From an uncultured Mycoplasmatota bacterium (GTDB taxonomy: Bacteria > Bacillota_I > Bacilli_A > RF39 > UBA660): 23,343 nucleotides of DNA. How positions within the stretch are numbered: the stretch's first letter is position 1; every line of letters begins with the position of its first letter. A program made the translations under genes and the position numbers. The notes beneath the pieces are model-generated. The model saw only the letters and a list, made by a program, of their open reading frames with translations. It made no database searches and was not told where the DNA came from. Location of the stretch: assembly GCA_946007485.1 (NCBI GenBank), contig CAMGAM010000004.1, positions 1-23,343 on the forward strand, written 5' to 3'. This document shows positions 13,581 through 22,624 of this stretch, one piece after another.

Positions 13581-15533
13581 TTACTCACTTTCTAATTCAA
13601 AAATTATATCTCTAAGTTCCATTGCTCTCTCAAAATTAAGCTCTCTAGCAGCATCATTCATCTCTTTCGTAAGTTTATCTACTAAATTAATCTTCTCTTT
13701 TTTACTCATATTTTCTTTATGTTCTTTCTTACCTTCAGTATCTTCATTAGAAATTAAATCTCTAATTTCTTTAACTATTGTTTTAGGAACTATTCCATGA
13801 TCCAAATTATACTTCTCCTGAATAGTTCTTCTTCTTTTTGTCTCATCAATAGCTATTTGCATTGACTCACTCACACTATCACCATACATAATGACCTTTC
13901 CTGAAGCATTTCTTGCGCATCTTCCAATCGTTTGAATTAAACTTCTACTACTACGAAGAAATCCTTGCTTATCTGCATCCATAATTGCAATAAGAGATAC
14001 TTCTGGAATATCTATTCCTTCTCTAAGAAGATTTATTCCTACAACAACATCATATACTCCTAACCTCAAATCTCTAATTATTTTCATTCTCTGTAAAGTC
14101 TTTACTTCATTATGTAAATAGGCAACTTTTATATCCATATCTTTTAGATAATTTGTAAGTTCTTCTGCCATTTTAATTGTCAACGTCGTAATAAGTACTC
14201 TTTCATTCTTTTCTATTCTTAAATCTATTTCCTTAATTAAATCATCTATCTGATTCTTACTACTTCTTACTTCGATAAGTGGATCAAGCAAACCAGTTGG
14301 TCTAATAATTTGTTCTACATATTTATTATTAACAAGTTCTAATTCATAATCACCTGGTGTAGCACTAACATATATTGCTTGATTTATCTTCTTTTCAAAT
14401 TCTGGAAATTGTAGTGGTCTATTATCAAGAGCACTAGGTAATCTAAAGCCATAATCAACAAGATTCATCTTTCTAGCTCTATCCCCATTATACATTCCTC
14501 TAACCTGTGGTAAAGTTACATGCGATTCATCTACGACCAAAAGAAAATCTTTTGGAAAAAAGTCTATCAATGTCGTCGGAGTTTCTCCTTCTTCTCTAAG
14601 TGCTAAATGTCTTGAATAGTTCTCTACTCCTCTACAAAATCCAGTCTCTAAAAGCATTTCTGTATCATAATTAACTCTCTCACGTATTCTTTGCTCTTCA
14701 ATTAATTTATTATTATCAAGAAAATACTTTCTTCTCTCTTCTAATTCTTCCCTAATTCTATCTACTGCTATTTTTAGCTTATCATCACTCGTAACAAAGT
14801 GCGATGCTGGAAATATAGAAACACTCATCTTTTCTTTAATAATTGCTCCAGTAACAACATCAAACTCACATATTCTATCAACTTCATCTCCAAAGAATTC
14901 AATCATTATTCCATTTTTTCTTTCATAAGCTGGAATTAATTCAATTACATCTCCGCGAACCCTAAAAGTTCCCCTTTTTAAATCAAAACTACTTCTTTCA
15001 TATAACATATCAACAAGTTTACCTAATACCTTATCTCGCTCTACCACTTGTCCTTTATTAATAGTAAGCATTTTATTTTTATATTCTTCAACTTCACCAA
15101 TTCCATATATACAAGAAACTGAAGCAATAACAATTACATCTCTTCTTGATAATAAACTAGAAGTAGCCTTATGTCTAAGTTCATCTATTTCATCATTAAT
15201 TTTAGCATCTTTCTCTATATATGTATCTGTACTAGGAACATATGCTTCTGGTTGATAGTAGTCATAATAACTAACAAAGTATTCAACCGCATTATCTGGA
15301 AATAATTCTTTAAATTCACTATATAACTGTCCTGCTAATGTTTTATTATGAGCAAGTACTAAAGTTGGTTTATTTACTTCTTTTATAACATTTGCAATTG
15401 TAAACGTTTTACCTGTACCCGTAGCTCCTAATAATACTTGATGTTTTTTCCCTTCATTAATTCCATCTACTAATTCCTTAATTGCCTTAGGCTGATCACC
15501 ACTAGGTTGATATTTTGACACTAATTTAAACAT
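13581..15533 (-). CDS. uvrB: excinuclease ABC subunit B
   Basis: UvrB is the damage-verifying helicase-like core of nucleotide excision repair; it is loaded by UvrA and recruits UvrC. The 650-residue product is full length: Walker A GATGTGKT (36-43), the damage-probing beta-hairpin YYDYYQPEAYVP (89-100), the DEAD-box equivalent DESH (335-338), helicase motif VVGINLLREGIDIPEVSL, QTIGRCARN, and a C-terminal UVR domain (about 612-650) that contacts UvrC. ATG 15531-15533 has AAGGAGG at good spacing. uvrA, the usual neighbour, is not in the window. An extended -10 site lies in the short gap before the gene, so it may be transcribed apart from the AI-2E transporter gene. Confidence 0.97.
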   Translation of the reverse strand: MFKLVSKYQPSGDQPKAIKELVDGINEGKKHQVLLGATGTGKTFTIANVIKEVNKPTLVLAHNKTLAGQLYSEFKELFPDNAVEYFVSYYDYYQPEAYVPSTDTYIEKDAKINDEIDELRHKATSSLLSRRDVIVIASVSCIYGIGEVEEYKNKMLTINKGQVVERDKVLGKLVDMLYERSSFDLKRGTFRVRGDVIELIPAYERKNGIMIEFFGDEVDRICEFDVVTGAIIKEKMSVSIFPASHFVTSDDKLKIAVDRIREELEERRKYFLDNNKLIEEQRIRERVNYDTEMLLETGFCRGVENYSRHLALREEGETPTTLIDFFPKDFLLVVDESHVTLPQVRGMYNGDRARKMNLVDYGFRLPSALDNRPLQFPEFEKKINQAIYVSATPGDYELELVNNKYVEQIIRPTGLLDPLIEVRSSKNQIDDLIKEIDLRIEKNERVLITTLTIKMAEELTNYLKDMDIKVAYLHNEVKTLQRMKIIRDLRLGVYDVVVGINLLREGIDIPEVSLIAIMDADKQGFLRSSRSLIQTIGRCARNASGKVIMYGDSVSESMQIAIDETKRRRTIQEKYNLDHGIVPKTIVKEIRDLISNEDTEGKKEHKENMSKKEKINLVDKLTKEMNDAARELNFERAMELRDIIFELESE

Positions 15534-15554
15534 TATGGCATCCTCCTTTTAATT

Positions 15555-15563
15555 ATTATAACA
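15555..15563 (-). promoter_or_regulatory. possible extended -10 promoter of uvrB
   Basis: Reading leftward, TGTTATAAT lies directly after the stop codon of the AI-2E transporter gene and just before the uvrB ribosome site. There is no good -35. The layout resembles the fic promoter, with the predicted start almost at the ribosome site. Confidence 0.4.
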
Positions 15564-16697
15564 CTAAGATATCTTTATTGCTTTATTTTTTAATCTTCCA
15601 TTAACAAGTTCTTTAATCAAAGCATATAAAACAGAAGCTACCGGTAAACCTAACAATATTCCTGGAATACCAAATAAATTTCCTCCAACTGTAATTGCCA
15701 ATAGAGTCCACAAAGGAGACAAACCTACTGAAGCTCCAACTACTCTTGGATAAATAAAATTACCCTCTATCTGTTGAACTACTTGAAAGACAATGACAAA
15801 GATAATTGCTTGAACTGGATCACCAATTCCAATTAAAATAGCTCCTATTACCATTGCTATTAAAGCTCCAAAAATTGGAATTAACGAAGTTATTGCTGTC
15901 AGTACTGCCAACATTAAAGCATACGGAAATCCACTTATGGTAAAAGCAATAAACATAAGCCCTCCAAGAATAATTGCTTCTAAACATTGACCACTTATAA
16001 ACTTACTAAAAGTCTTATTAGCTAGTGTTCCTATTTCAACTAATTTATCAGCACGTTTCTTATTCAATAATGAATACAATACTTTTTTTGTTCCTCTAAT
16101 CAAATACTCCTTTTGAGCTAACATATATATTGCAAAAATAATCGCTGTAAAAATAGCAATAAAACTAGATACCAAACTGCCAATAAATCCAATTGCTCCA
16201 GTAATAAAATAATTTAAAACATTTGATATAATTGTACTTACATTACCAGACTCAGCAAACATCTTACTAATCTCATTTTGAATATCTGGATATTTATCGA
16301 GTAAATTCAAAATAGAATTCTGTGCATCACCTATTAATCCTGGAACATTTCCCATAAGCATCTGAATATTTTCAATTAATTCTGGAATTAATAAGAAAGC
16401 CGTAAACACAATTACTAAAATGAATATTAATAATGATAAAATTATTGATATAAATCTTACCAACTTAAATTTTCTGTTTTTTATCCACTTATTTAAATAC
16501 TTTTCTATTTTGTTAACTAAAATATTGAGTACAAAAGCAATTACACCACCCAAAATAAATGGTTCTAATACTTTATATCCCGTATTTATTACCCCAAGTA
16601 ATTTATCAAAATTATTTAATCCCCAATATGAAAAAATGGCAATTAATATTAAAATTATCCATTTTCTCATCTCTAATATATCTTTTTTCATTTTCAT
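15564..16697 (-). CDS. AI-2E family transporter (PerM/YtvI-type membrane protein)
   Basis: A 377-residue polytopic membrane protein of the AI-2E/PerM family (PF01594). It has N-terminal hydrophobic segments (about 12-30, 40-61, 82-107), a soluble region (about 110-150), and a C-terminal hydrophobic half with the conserved PIFGALIAMVIGAI, QQIEGNFIYPRVVG and SPLWTLLAI...GNLFGIPGILLGLP motifs. Members have been proposed to export autoinducer-2, act in Na+/H+ exchange, or do other tasks; the name does not prove the substrate. The ATG at 16695-16697 has GGGGTG upstream. A gap of 97 bases with a plausible promoter separates it from the kinase-like gene before it. Confidence 0.9.
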   Translation of the reverse strand: MKMKKDILEMRKWIILILIAIFSYWGLNNFDKLLGVINTGYKVLEPFILGGVIAFVLNILVNKIEKYLNKWIKNRKFKLVRFISIILSLLIFILVIVFTAFLLIPELIENIQMLMGNVPGLIGDAQNSILNLLDKYPDIQNEISKMFAESGNVSTIISNVLNYFITGAIGFIGSLVSSFIAIFTAIIFAIYMLAQKEYLIRGTKKVLYSLLNKKRADKLVEIGTLANKTFSKFISGQCLEAIILGGLMFIAFTISGFPYALMLAVLTAITSLIPIFGALIAMVIGAILIGIGDPVQAIIFVIVFQVVQQIEGNFIYPRVVGASVGLSPLWTLLAITVGGNLFGIPGILLGLPVASVLYALIKELVNGRLKNKAIKIS

Positions 16698-16735
16698 ACT
16701 TCACCCCACAATAGATAAAATTAACTTTGTCAAAT

Positions 16736-16764
16736 ATTTTAACACAATGTCTTATTAATTACAA
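16736..16764 (-). promoter_or_regulatory. possible promoter of the AI-2E transporter gene
   Basis: Reading leftward: -35 TTGTAA (16759-16764), 17-base spacer, -10 TAAAAT (16736-16741), in the gap between the kinase-like gene and the transporter gene. It is a moderate match in AT-rich DNA. Confidence 0.45.
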
Positions 16765-16794
16765 TCATAATCTTATCTATGAGGAAATTATTTT

Positions 16795-17403
16795 CTATAA
16801 AGAAGCGTTATTATAAATATCTACTATTAAATCTACTGTCTTATCTACACCCAATACACCTGAATCTATCAAATAATCATATTCTGTTCTATCTCCCCAT
16901 TTTTGTCTATTATTAATAGATTCATAATATTTTCTTCTCTTTTTATCTACTTGTTTTAATCTATTCAAAGCTTCATCATAACTAATATTTTCTAATTTCA
17001 TCTTTCTTTTTACCTTAAAATCTAAATCATTTGAGTAAATAAATATATTAATTACATTTTTCTGTTCTCTCAATACATTATTTGCATTTCTTCCTAAAAT
17101 AACACATGACCCAGCTTCTGCTAATTCTTTTATTATTTTACTCATTAAAATCTGATAAGAACTTTCTTCATATGCTAGTTCAGAATTACTCGTATTAATT
17201 AGATTTAAATTTTTAAGAAATTTATTCTGAACTACCTCATCATATTCATCTATCTTTGAATAATTACCGCCTATCTTTTCATATGCCTTTTCAATCAATA
17301 CTCTATCATAAAAAGGAATATTTAATTTTTTAGAAACCATCTCACCAATATATCTTCCCCCACTACCATATTCTCTTCCTATAGTTAATACAATATTTTT
17401 CAT
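16795..17403 (-). CDS. cytidylate kinase-like family protein
   Basis: A 202-residue P-loop protein of the cytidylate-kinase-like family (PF13189). It opens MKNIVLTIGREYGSGGRYIG: GREYGSGG (9-16) is the family form of the phosphate-binding loop. It is followed by a YDRVLIEKA segment, a central VILGRNANNVLR (about 103-114) and the RKMKLENISYDEALNRLKQVDKKRRKYYE lid-like stretch rich in Arg and Lys. Canonical Cmk phosphorylates CMP/dCMP, but this family differs from it and its substrate is not established, so the product name is structural. ATG 17401-17403 has GGAGGA directly upstream. It starts 21 bases after the ABC exporter gene and is probably its last co-transcribed partner. Confidence 0.85.
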   Translation of the reverse strand: MKNIVLTIGREYGSGGRYIGEMVSKKLNIPFYDRVLIEKAYEKIGGNYSKIDEYDEVVQNKFLKNLNLINTSNSELAYEESSYQILMSKIIKELAEAGSCVILGRNANNVLREQKNVINIFIYSNDLDFKVKRKMKLENISYDEALNRLKQVDKKRRKYYESINNRQKWGDRTEYDYLIDSGVLGVDKTVDLIVDIYNNASL

Positions 17404-17424
17404 ATTTCCTCCATATCTCTTATC

Positions 17425-19806
17425 TTATAATTCAAATTGCGAATTATATAAATCAGCATAAAAACCATTTTTTTTCATTAGTTCTTGATGATTTCCTTGT
17501 TCTATGATATTTCCATCTTTCATTACTAATATCAAATCGGCATTTTTTATTGTTGATAATCTATGTGCAATAATAAATGATGTCTTACCTTCCGTTAACT
17601 TATCCATTGCTATTTGAACTAATTCTTCAGTTCTCGTATCAACATTTGAAGTAGCTTCGTCTAATATCAAAAATGGTGAAGATTCTATCATACCACGAGC
17701 GATTGTTAACAATTGTCTTTGTCCTGATGATACACTATCATTATCAGATAATATCGTATCATAACTATTAGGTAAAGTCTTTATAAAATGATCAAGTCCA
17801 ACAATCTTGCATACTTCTTTAACTTTATCTATTCGAACATTTTCCCTATTATAAATAATATTTTCTGCTACAGTTCCATTAAATAACCACGTATCTTGCA
17901 ATACCATTGTAAACAATTGATGAATATTTTCCCTTGTAAGTTCTTTTATTGAAGTTCCATCAATTAAAATATCACCCGAATCAATATCATAAAATTTCAT
18001 AAGTAAATTTACCATTGTTGTTTTTCCTGCACCAGTAGGCCCAACAATTGCTATCTTTTGACCAGGCTTTACTTTAACACTGAAATTTTTAATTGTTGGA
18101 TTGTCATTTCCTTCATATTTAAATACCACATTTTTAAATTCAATCTGCCCCTTAACATTATCTTTATCAAGTGATTTTACAATCTCATTCTGGTTACTCA
18201 TTTCTTTTTCATCAATAAATTCAAAAACTCTTTCGCTAGCTGCTGCTGCTGATTGTAAACTTGTTGTTGCTTGAGCAATTTGCGATAATGGTGAAGTAAA
18301 TAATCTGACATATGTAATAAATGCCACGATTACCCCAAAACTTATTTGATTGTTCAACGTAAGTAATGCACCTACTATACATACCGCTACATATCCAAAG
18401 TTTCCAATAAAATTCATCATTGGCATCATTAACCCTGATAAGAATTGACTTTTTCGATTAGCTTCATACATATTCTTATTTAATTTATCAAATTTCTCAT
18501 CTGATTGTTTTTTACCATTATATGCTTTTACTACATTTAATCCAGAATATATTTCTTCAATATGACCATTTAGTCTTCCCAATTCAATTTGCTTCTGAAC
18601 AAAGTATTTTTGAGATTTTCCTAAAACCAAAAACATAAATATAAAGCCAATTAAACTTGAAATAATTGCAGTTATTGCCATAATCCAATTTGTTGAAAAC
18701 ATCATAATTACTGTTCCAATAAACAATGTTATTGCACTAACTAAAGATGATAATGATTGATTCATTGAACTAGCAATCGTATCAACATCATTTGTCACAC
18801 GTGATAAAGTATCCCCTATTGAATGTGTATCAAAATAACTAAGTGGTAACTTATTAATTTTAACTGATATTCTACTTCTCAATTCTTTAGCAAAATTATT
18901 TGATACCACAGTCATTGAAATTGATTCTATATAGTTAAATAATGCACTAAGTAAATATATAATAACCAAAAGCAAAGCTATTTGCTTGATTTTATCTAAA
19001 TCCATAAATGGTTCTAATATTTTTCTTATATTATCAGGCATCGTATCTATCTTCGAATATAATAAAGAAGCATTTGAATCTTCTGGAATATCACTTACAA
19101 TTGCTAAAAATTTTGCTTGCTCTATCGCTGTTATCTTAGTTCCATCTATTTCAATATCTTCAAATATTACCTGAGCAATGCTATCTGGAAATGAAATTTT
19201 TGGCTTTTCTGAATTATTAATATTATTTATTACCTTCAAAAATTGAATTTTATCAGTACTAGAAATTACTATCTCATGATAAGTTGTCTCCGGTAATAAA
19301 TATTCTAAAACACTATCTGGTAATTCCAATAAATATCCAAATATTTTATTTTGATCACTTTCCGTTGATATTTTTCCAATTACTTCATTAAATTTTTGCT
19401 TATCCTGATCGGTTATATCACTTGATAACATTATTTTACCAATATTACTTTGCGATAAATCTACCTCTAATATTTCTGGCATCAACAAAGCCAAATTATC
19501 TTCATTTACTTTACCAGTAACTGTCTTTGTCAAAGTTTCTAAATTCTCTTTATCTACCACTAATCCCTTAGAAATTTCATCAGTTAATGACGATAATTTA
19601 TTTGGCGTAACAATGGTCAAAATAGAACCTAATGCTGCTAATATTAAAGAAATAACAATTAAAACTTTAAAATTTTTAAGTTCTTTAATAAGTCTCACTA
19701 TTGCACTTTTAAAATTTTTAGCCTTTTCACCACTATTCCCTCTTGAACCAGGTCCATGAGGACCACGTGATCTCATATTGTTTTTCGGAGTATCTTCATT
19801 ATTCAT
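17425..19806 (-). CDS. heterodimeric ABC exporter subunit with canonical catalytic site and large extracellular insertion
   Basis: A 793-residue half-transporter: a cytoplasmic Gly/Pro/Arg-rich N-terminus (about 1-30), first membrane segment (47-66), a hydrophilic insertion of about 200 residues (68-272), the remaining membrane segments, then the ATPase domain. The Walker A is GPTGAGKT (about 580-590). Walker B ends ILDEATSNVD with the catalytic Glu (about 715), and the switch His is present (IIAHRLST, about 747). The signature is VSSGQ instead of LSGGQ. It therefore supplies the working ATP site, while its altered signature faces the degenerate site of the partner encoded just upstream. Its start overlaps the partner's stop by 8 bases (ATGAATAA). 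Multidrug or peptide export is the usual role of such pairs; the substrate is unknown. Confidence 0.92.
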   Translation of the reverse strand: MNNEDTPKNNMRSRGPHGPGSRGNSGEKAKNFKSAIVRLIKELKNFKVLIVISLILAALGSILTIVTPNKLSSLTDEISKGLVVDKENLETLTKTVTGKVNEDNLALLMPEILEVDLSQSNIGKIMLSSDITDQDKQKFNEVIGKISTESDQNKIFGYLLELPDSVLEYLLPETTYHEIVISSTDKIQFLKVINNINNSEKPKISFPDSIAQVIFEDIEIDGTKITAIEQAKFLAIVSDIPEDSNASLLYSKIDTMPDNIRKILEPFMDLDKIKQIALLLVIIYLLSALFNYIESISMTVVSNNFAKELRSRISVKINKLPLSYFDTHSIGDTLSRVTNDVDTIASSMNQSLSSLVSAITLFIGTVIMMFSTNWIMAITAIISSLIGFIFMFLVLGKSQKYFVQKQIELGRLNGHIEEIYSGLNVVKAYNGKKQSDEKFDKLNKNMYEANRKSQFLSGLMMPMMNFIGNFGYVAVCIVGALLTLNNQISFGVIVAFITYVRLFTSPLSQIAQATTSLQSAAAASERVFEFIDEKEMSNQNEIVKSLDKDNVKGQIEFKNVVFKYEGNDNPTIKNFSVKVKPGQKIAIVGPTGAGKTTMVNLLMKFYDIDSGDILIDGTSIKELTRENIHQLFTMVLQDTWLFNGTVAENIIYNRENVRIDKVKEVCKIVGLDHFIKTLPNSYDTILSDNDSVSSGQRQLLTIARGMIESSPFLILDEATSNVDTRTEELVQIAMDKLTEGKTSFIIAHRLSTIKNADLILVMKDGNIIEQGNHQELMKKNGFYADLYNSQFEL

Positions 19807-21562
19807 TTTCTAATTCCTCCTCATCTAATTGTGATAAAGCAATTTGTTTATATACATCACACTTTTTAAGTAATTCCTTATGTGTCCCCATACCAACACA
19901 TTTTCCATTATCCAAAACAATTATCTTATCAGCATTCATAATTGTTCCTATTCTCTGCGCCACAATCAAATTAGTCGCATCTTTTGTATATTTCTTAAGT
20001 TCTTTTCTCAAAGTTGCATCAGTCTTATAGTCTAATGCTGAAAAAGAATCATCAAATATATATATTTCCGGATCTCTTGCTATTGCTCTTGCAATTGACA
20101 ATCTCTGTTTCTGACCTCCAGAAATATTTGTTCCACCCTGAGCAATATGCGATTCATACTGATCATCCATTTTTAATACAAAATCTTCTGCCTGAGCTAC
20201 CTTGACTGCATCTCTTACTTTCTCATCAGTAATCTCACCTTTACCATTATCACCATATTTAATATTTGAAGCAACTGTTCCATTAAACAAAACCGCTTTT
20301 TGAGGAACATATCCTATTTTATTGTGAAGCGCTTCTTGTGTATACTCTTTAACATTTACACCATCTACAAGTACTTCACCATCTGTTACATCATAAAATC
20401 TTGGTATTAAATTTATTAATGTAGATTTTCCTGATCCTGTTGATCCTATAAATGCTACAGTTTCTCCCCTCTTAACTTTAAAAGAAATATTTCTAAGAAG
20501 ATATTCTTCAGCATCCGGATATTTAAAAGATACATTCCTAAATTCAACTGTTCCTATCTCTTTATTTTTACCAACTGATAATTTACCATCTTTAATACTT
20601 TCTTCAGTATCCAACACTTCATTAATACGATCAGCTGATACTTTTGCCCTTGGTATCATCATAAAAATCATTGCTAACATCAAAAATGACATAATTACCT
20701 GCATAGCATATGATGAAAAGACTATCATATCACCAAACAATGATATCTTATCAGCCATTAAAGAATCTTTTATTAAATAAGCCCCAACAAAATATATTGC
20801 TAAAGTTAAAAAATACATTATTAAATACATAACGGGAGACATTATTGCAAATGCTTTTTGATTAAATAATTGTGTCTTAGTTAATTCACCATTTGCATCT
20901 TCAAATTTATCTTCTTGATACCCTTCAGCATTAAATGCTCTAATAACTCTTATTCCCATCAAATTTTCACGAGTTACTCCATTAACTTTATCAATTAATC
21001 TTTGAACTATCTTAAATCTTGGCATAATTATCGAAACCAAAGATATAATTACCGATAACAAAATTACTACTGCTACTGCTGTAATTGCACTCCATTGCCA
21101 ACTCTTGTTAAGTATCTTAGTTATTGCCCAAACAGCTGTTAATGGTGCTTTAATCAAAAGTTGAAGGCCCATCGCAATAAGCATTTCCACCTGAGTAATA
21201 TCATTCGTAGTTCTTGTAATTAAACTATTCGTAGAAAATTGTTTTACCTCATTCATTGATAAATCTTCTACTTTATTAAATATTTTCTTTCTCAAATTCA
21301 TAGAAAAATTTGAAGAAAGATTTGCAATTAAATATCCAACAATAACTGCTGATACAAGTGAACCAAAAGCACACAATAACATGTATCCACCATTAATTAA
21401 AATATCGGACATCTTGCTACCTTCCGTTTGAACTAAAGTTGTAATTTTCGACATATAATCAGGCATTGTCAGTTCCAACCAAACTTGAAATACTATAAGA
21501 CCAAAACTAACTATAACTAAAGCCCAATCTCTCTTACTAAAGTTTTTTAATAACTTTAACAT
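19799..21562 (-). CDS. heterodimeric ABC exporter subunit with degenerate ATPase site
   Basis: A 587-residue type IV half-transporter with an N-terminal membrane domain (about 1-320) and an ATPase domain. Walker A is GSTGSGKST (about 375-383) and the signature is canonical ISGGQ (about 480). Walker B is IFDDSFSALD, with Asp replacing the catalytic Glu, and the switch His is Gln (VAQRIGT). These two changes mark the degenerate-site subunit, as in BmrC or TM287 types. ATG 21560-21562 has AGAGAGGA upstream. It starts 43 bases after yugP and overlaps the second subunit, so the two are made in a coupled fashion. The pair probably works as an exporter of drugs, lipids or peptides (inference). Confidence 0.93.
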   Translation of the reverse strand: MLKLLKNFSKRDWALVIVSFGLIVFQVWLELTMPDYMSKITTLVQTEGSKMSDILINGGYMLLCAFGSLVSAVIVGYLIANLSSNFSMNLRKKIFNKVEDLSMNEVKQFSTNSLITRTTNDITQVEMLIAMGLQLLIKAPLTAVWAITKILNKSWQWSAITAVAVVILLSVIISLVSIIMPRFKIVQRLIDKVNGVTRENLMGIRVIRAFNAEGYQEDKFEDANGELTKTQLFNQKAFAIMSPVMYLIMYFLTLAIYFVGAYLIKDSLMADKISLFGDMIVFSSYAMQVIMSFLMLAMIFMMIPRAKVSADRINEVLDTEESIKDGKLSVGKNKEIGTVEFRNVSFKYPDAEEYLLRNISFKVKRGETVAFIGSTGSGKSTLINLIPRFYDVTDGEVLVDGVNVKEYTQEALHNKIGYVPQKAVLFNGTVASNIKYGDNGKGEITDEKVRDAVKVAQAEDFVLKMDDQYESHIAQGGTNISGGQKQRLSIARAIARDPEIYIFDDSFSALDYKTDATLRKELKKYTKDATNLIVAQRIGTIMNADKIIVLDNGKCVGMGTHKELLKKCDVYKQIALSQLDEEELENE

Positions 21563-21605
21563 AATATCATCCTCTCTAAAATTATATTTATAAATTAATT
21601 ATATC

Positions 21606-22289
21606 CTAATCTTCTCTTCTTTCAAACATTAATATTAACCTTAATATTTGAATTAAAGTAGTCACAACACTCGCTACATAAGTTAAAGCCGCCGCCATTA
21701 ACATTATTTTTCCTTGTTTTAATTCATCACTATTAAAAAAATGTGAATAATCTAATTCTTTCATTGCCCTTTTACTTGCATCTATCTCAACTGGTAATGT
21801 TATTAACTGAAATAACAAAATAACAAATTCTGCTATAATACCTATCCATATAAGATTTAAAGATCCAAATAAGCATCCTAAAGCAATTGCTACATATCCT
21901 GCATATGAAGAAAAATTAACTAATGGAACAAGTTTGCTTCTAATTCTTAAAAATAAGTAGTTTTCCTTATCCTGAATTGCATGCCCACATTCATGGCATG
22001 CAACACTAACACTAGCAATCGAAATACCATGATAAACATCACTAGACAATCTAATTACCCTCTTAGCCGGATCATAATGATCTGTCAAATATCCACTAGT
22101 TTCCACCACTTTAATATCATTTAAATTATGTTTATCTAACAAATATCTCGCCGCTTCTTTACCAGTCAAATTTCTTTCATTTTTTACTTTCTTATATTTA
22201 CTGTATGAACTACTTACAAAAAATTGAGCAAGTAATGTTATTAATAAAGAAATAATTGTTAATCCATATACAACAAAATAATAATCCAT
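21606..22289 (-). CDS. yugP: YugP-type membrane zinc metallopeptidase
   Basis: A 227-residue membrane protein of the zinc metallopeptidase family PF04298 (Bacillus YugP). It has an N-terminal membrane segment (about 5-24), the active-site HECGH (99-103, in VACHECGHAIQD) and several further membrane segments (about 125-165 and 195-222). EIDASKRAMKEL, near 172-183, is a typical conserved stretch after the zinc site. The role is proposed to be membrane-protein turnover, but it is poorly defined. I chose ATG 22287-22289 over two GTG codons just upstream; GGTGG lies at the right distance. The stop codon is TAG. The neighbouring ABC exporter genes follow after 43 bases. Confidence 0.9.
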   Translation of the reverse strand: MDYYFVVYGLTIISLLITLLAQFFVSSSYSKYKKVKNERNLTGKEAARYLLDKHNLNDIKVVETSGYLTDHYDPAKRVIRLSSDVYHGISIASVSVACHECGHAIQDKENYLFLRIRSKLVPLVNFSSYAGYVAIALGCLFGSLNLIWIGIIAEFVILLFQLITLPVEIDASKRAMKELDYSHFFNSDELKQGKIMLMAAALTYVASVVTTLIQILRLILMFERRED

Positions 22290-22304
22290 AATTACCACCA
22301 CATA

Positions 22305-22544
22305 TTAAGTTAAAATTCTAATGAAATTTTTTATTTCTCTTTCATTAAGTACTTTACCCTGACTAACAACTTTATCATTAATCACTAATGCTGGTGTATT
22401 ACAAACTTTATACATAACTGCATATTATATATCTTCTAAAAGTTCTATCTCAACCTTAGTTTTAACATTCTCCAAAGATTTACCTAAATTTTTAAATAGT
22501 TTATTCCTATTACTACAATTTTTTCCAACAATTTTTATTTCCAT
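22305..22544 (-). pseudogene. thioredoxin-like (redox-active disulfide protein type), in-frame stop
   Basis: From ATG 22542-22544 (GAGGTGG upstream) the frame reads MEIKIVGKNCSNRNKL...VEIELLEDI, then TAA at 22425-22427, then continues in the same frame with YAVMYKVCNTPALVINDKVV, GKVLNEREIKNF and a final TAA at 22305-22307. The whole 79-codon frame matches small thioredoxin-3-type proteins, which have CxxC near residue 10 and a GVMSTPALVINGKV segment. Here the second active-site Cys is Arg (CSNR) and the stop sits where the family usually has Glu. Two independent losses make decay more likely than a sequencing error. It lies in the same direction just upstream of yugP. Confidence 0.7.
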
Positions 22545-22624
22545 TTTTTCCACCTCATATAACATTCTATAAAAAAAATATTATATATATATATTTTATT
22601 TATTAAAAATTATTAAAAATGAGG
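22545..22624 (-). other. AT-rich gap after the histidine kinase gene, only weak signals
   Basis: Eighty bases, almost all A and T. In the leftward RNA, AAAATAT...ATATTTT followed by U's could act as a weak terminator for the kinase gene, and TATAAT could be a -10 box for the genes to the left. Neither stands out from the AT-rich background. Confidence 0.25.
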
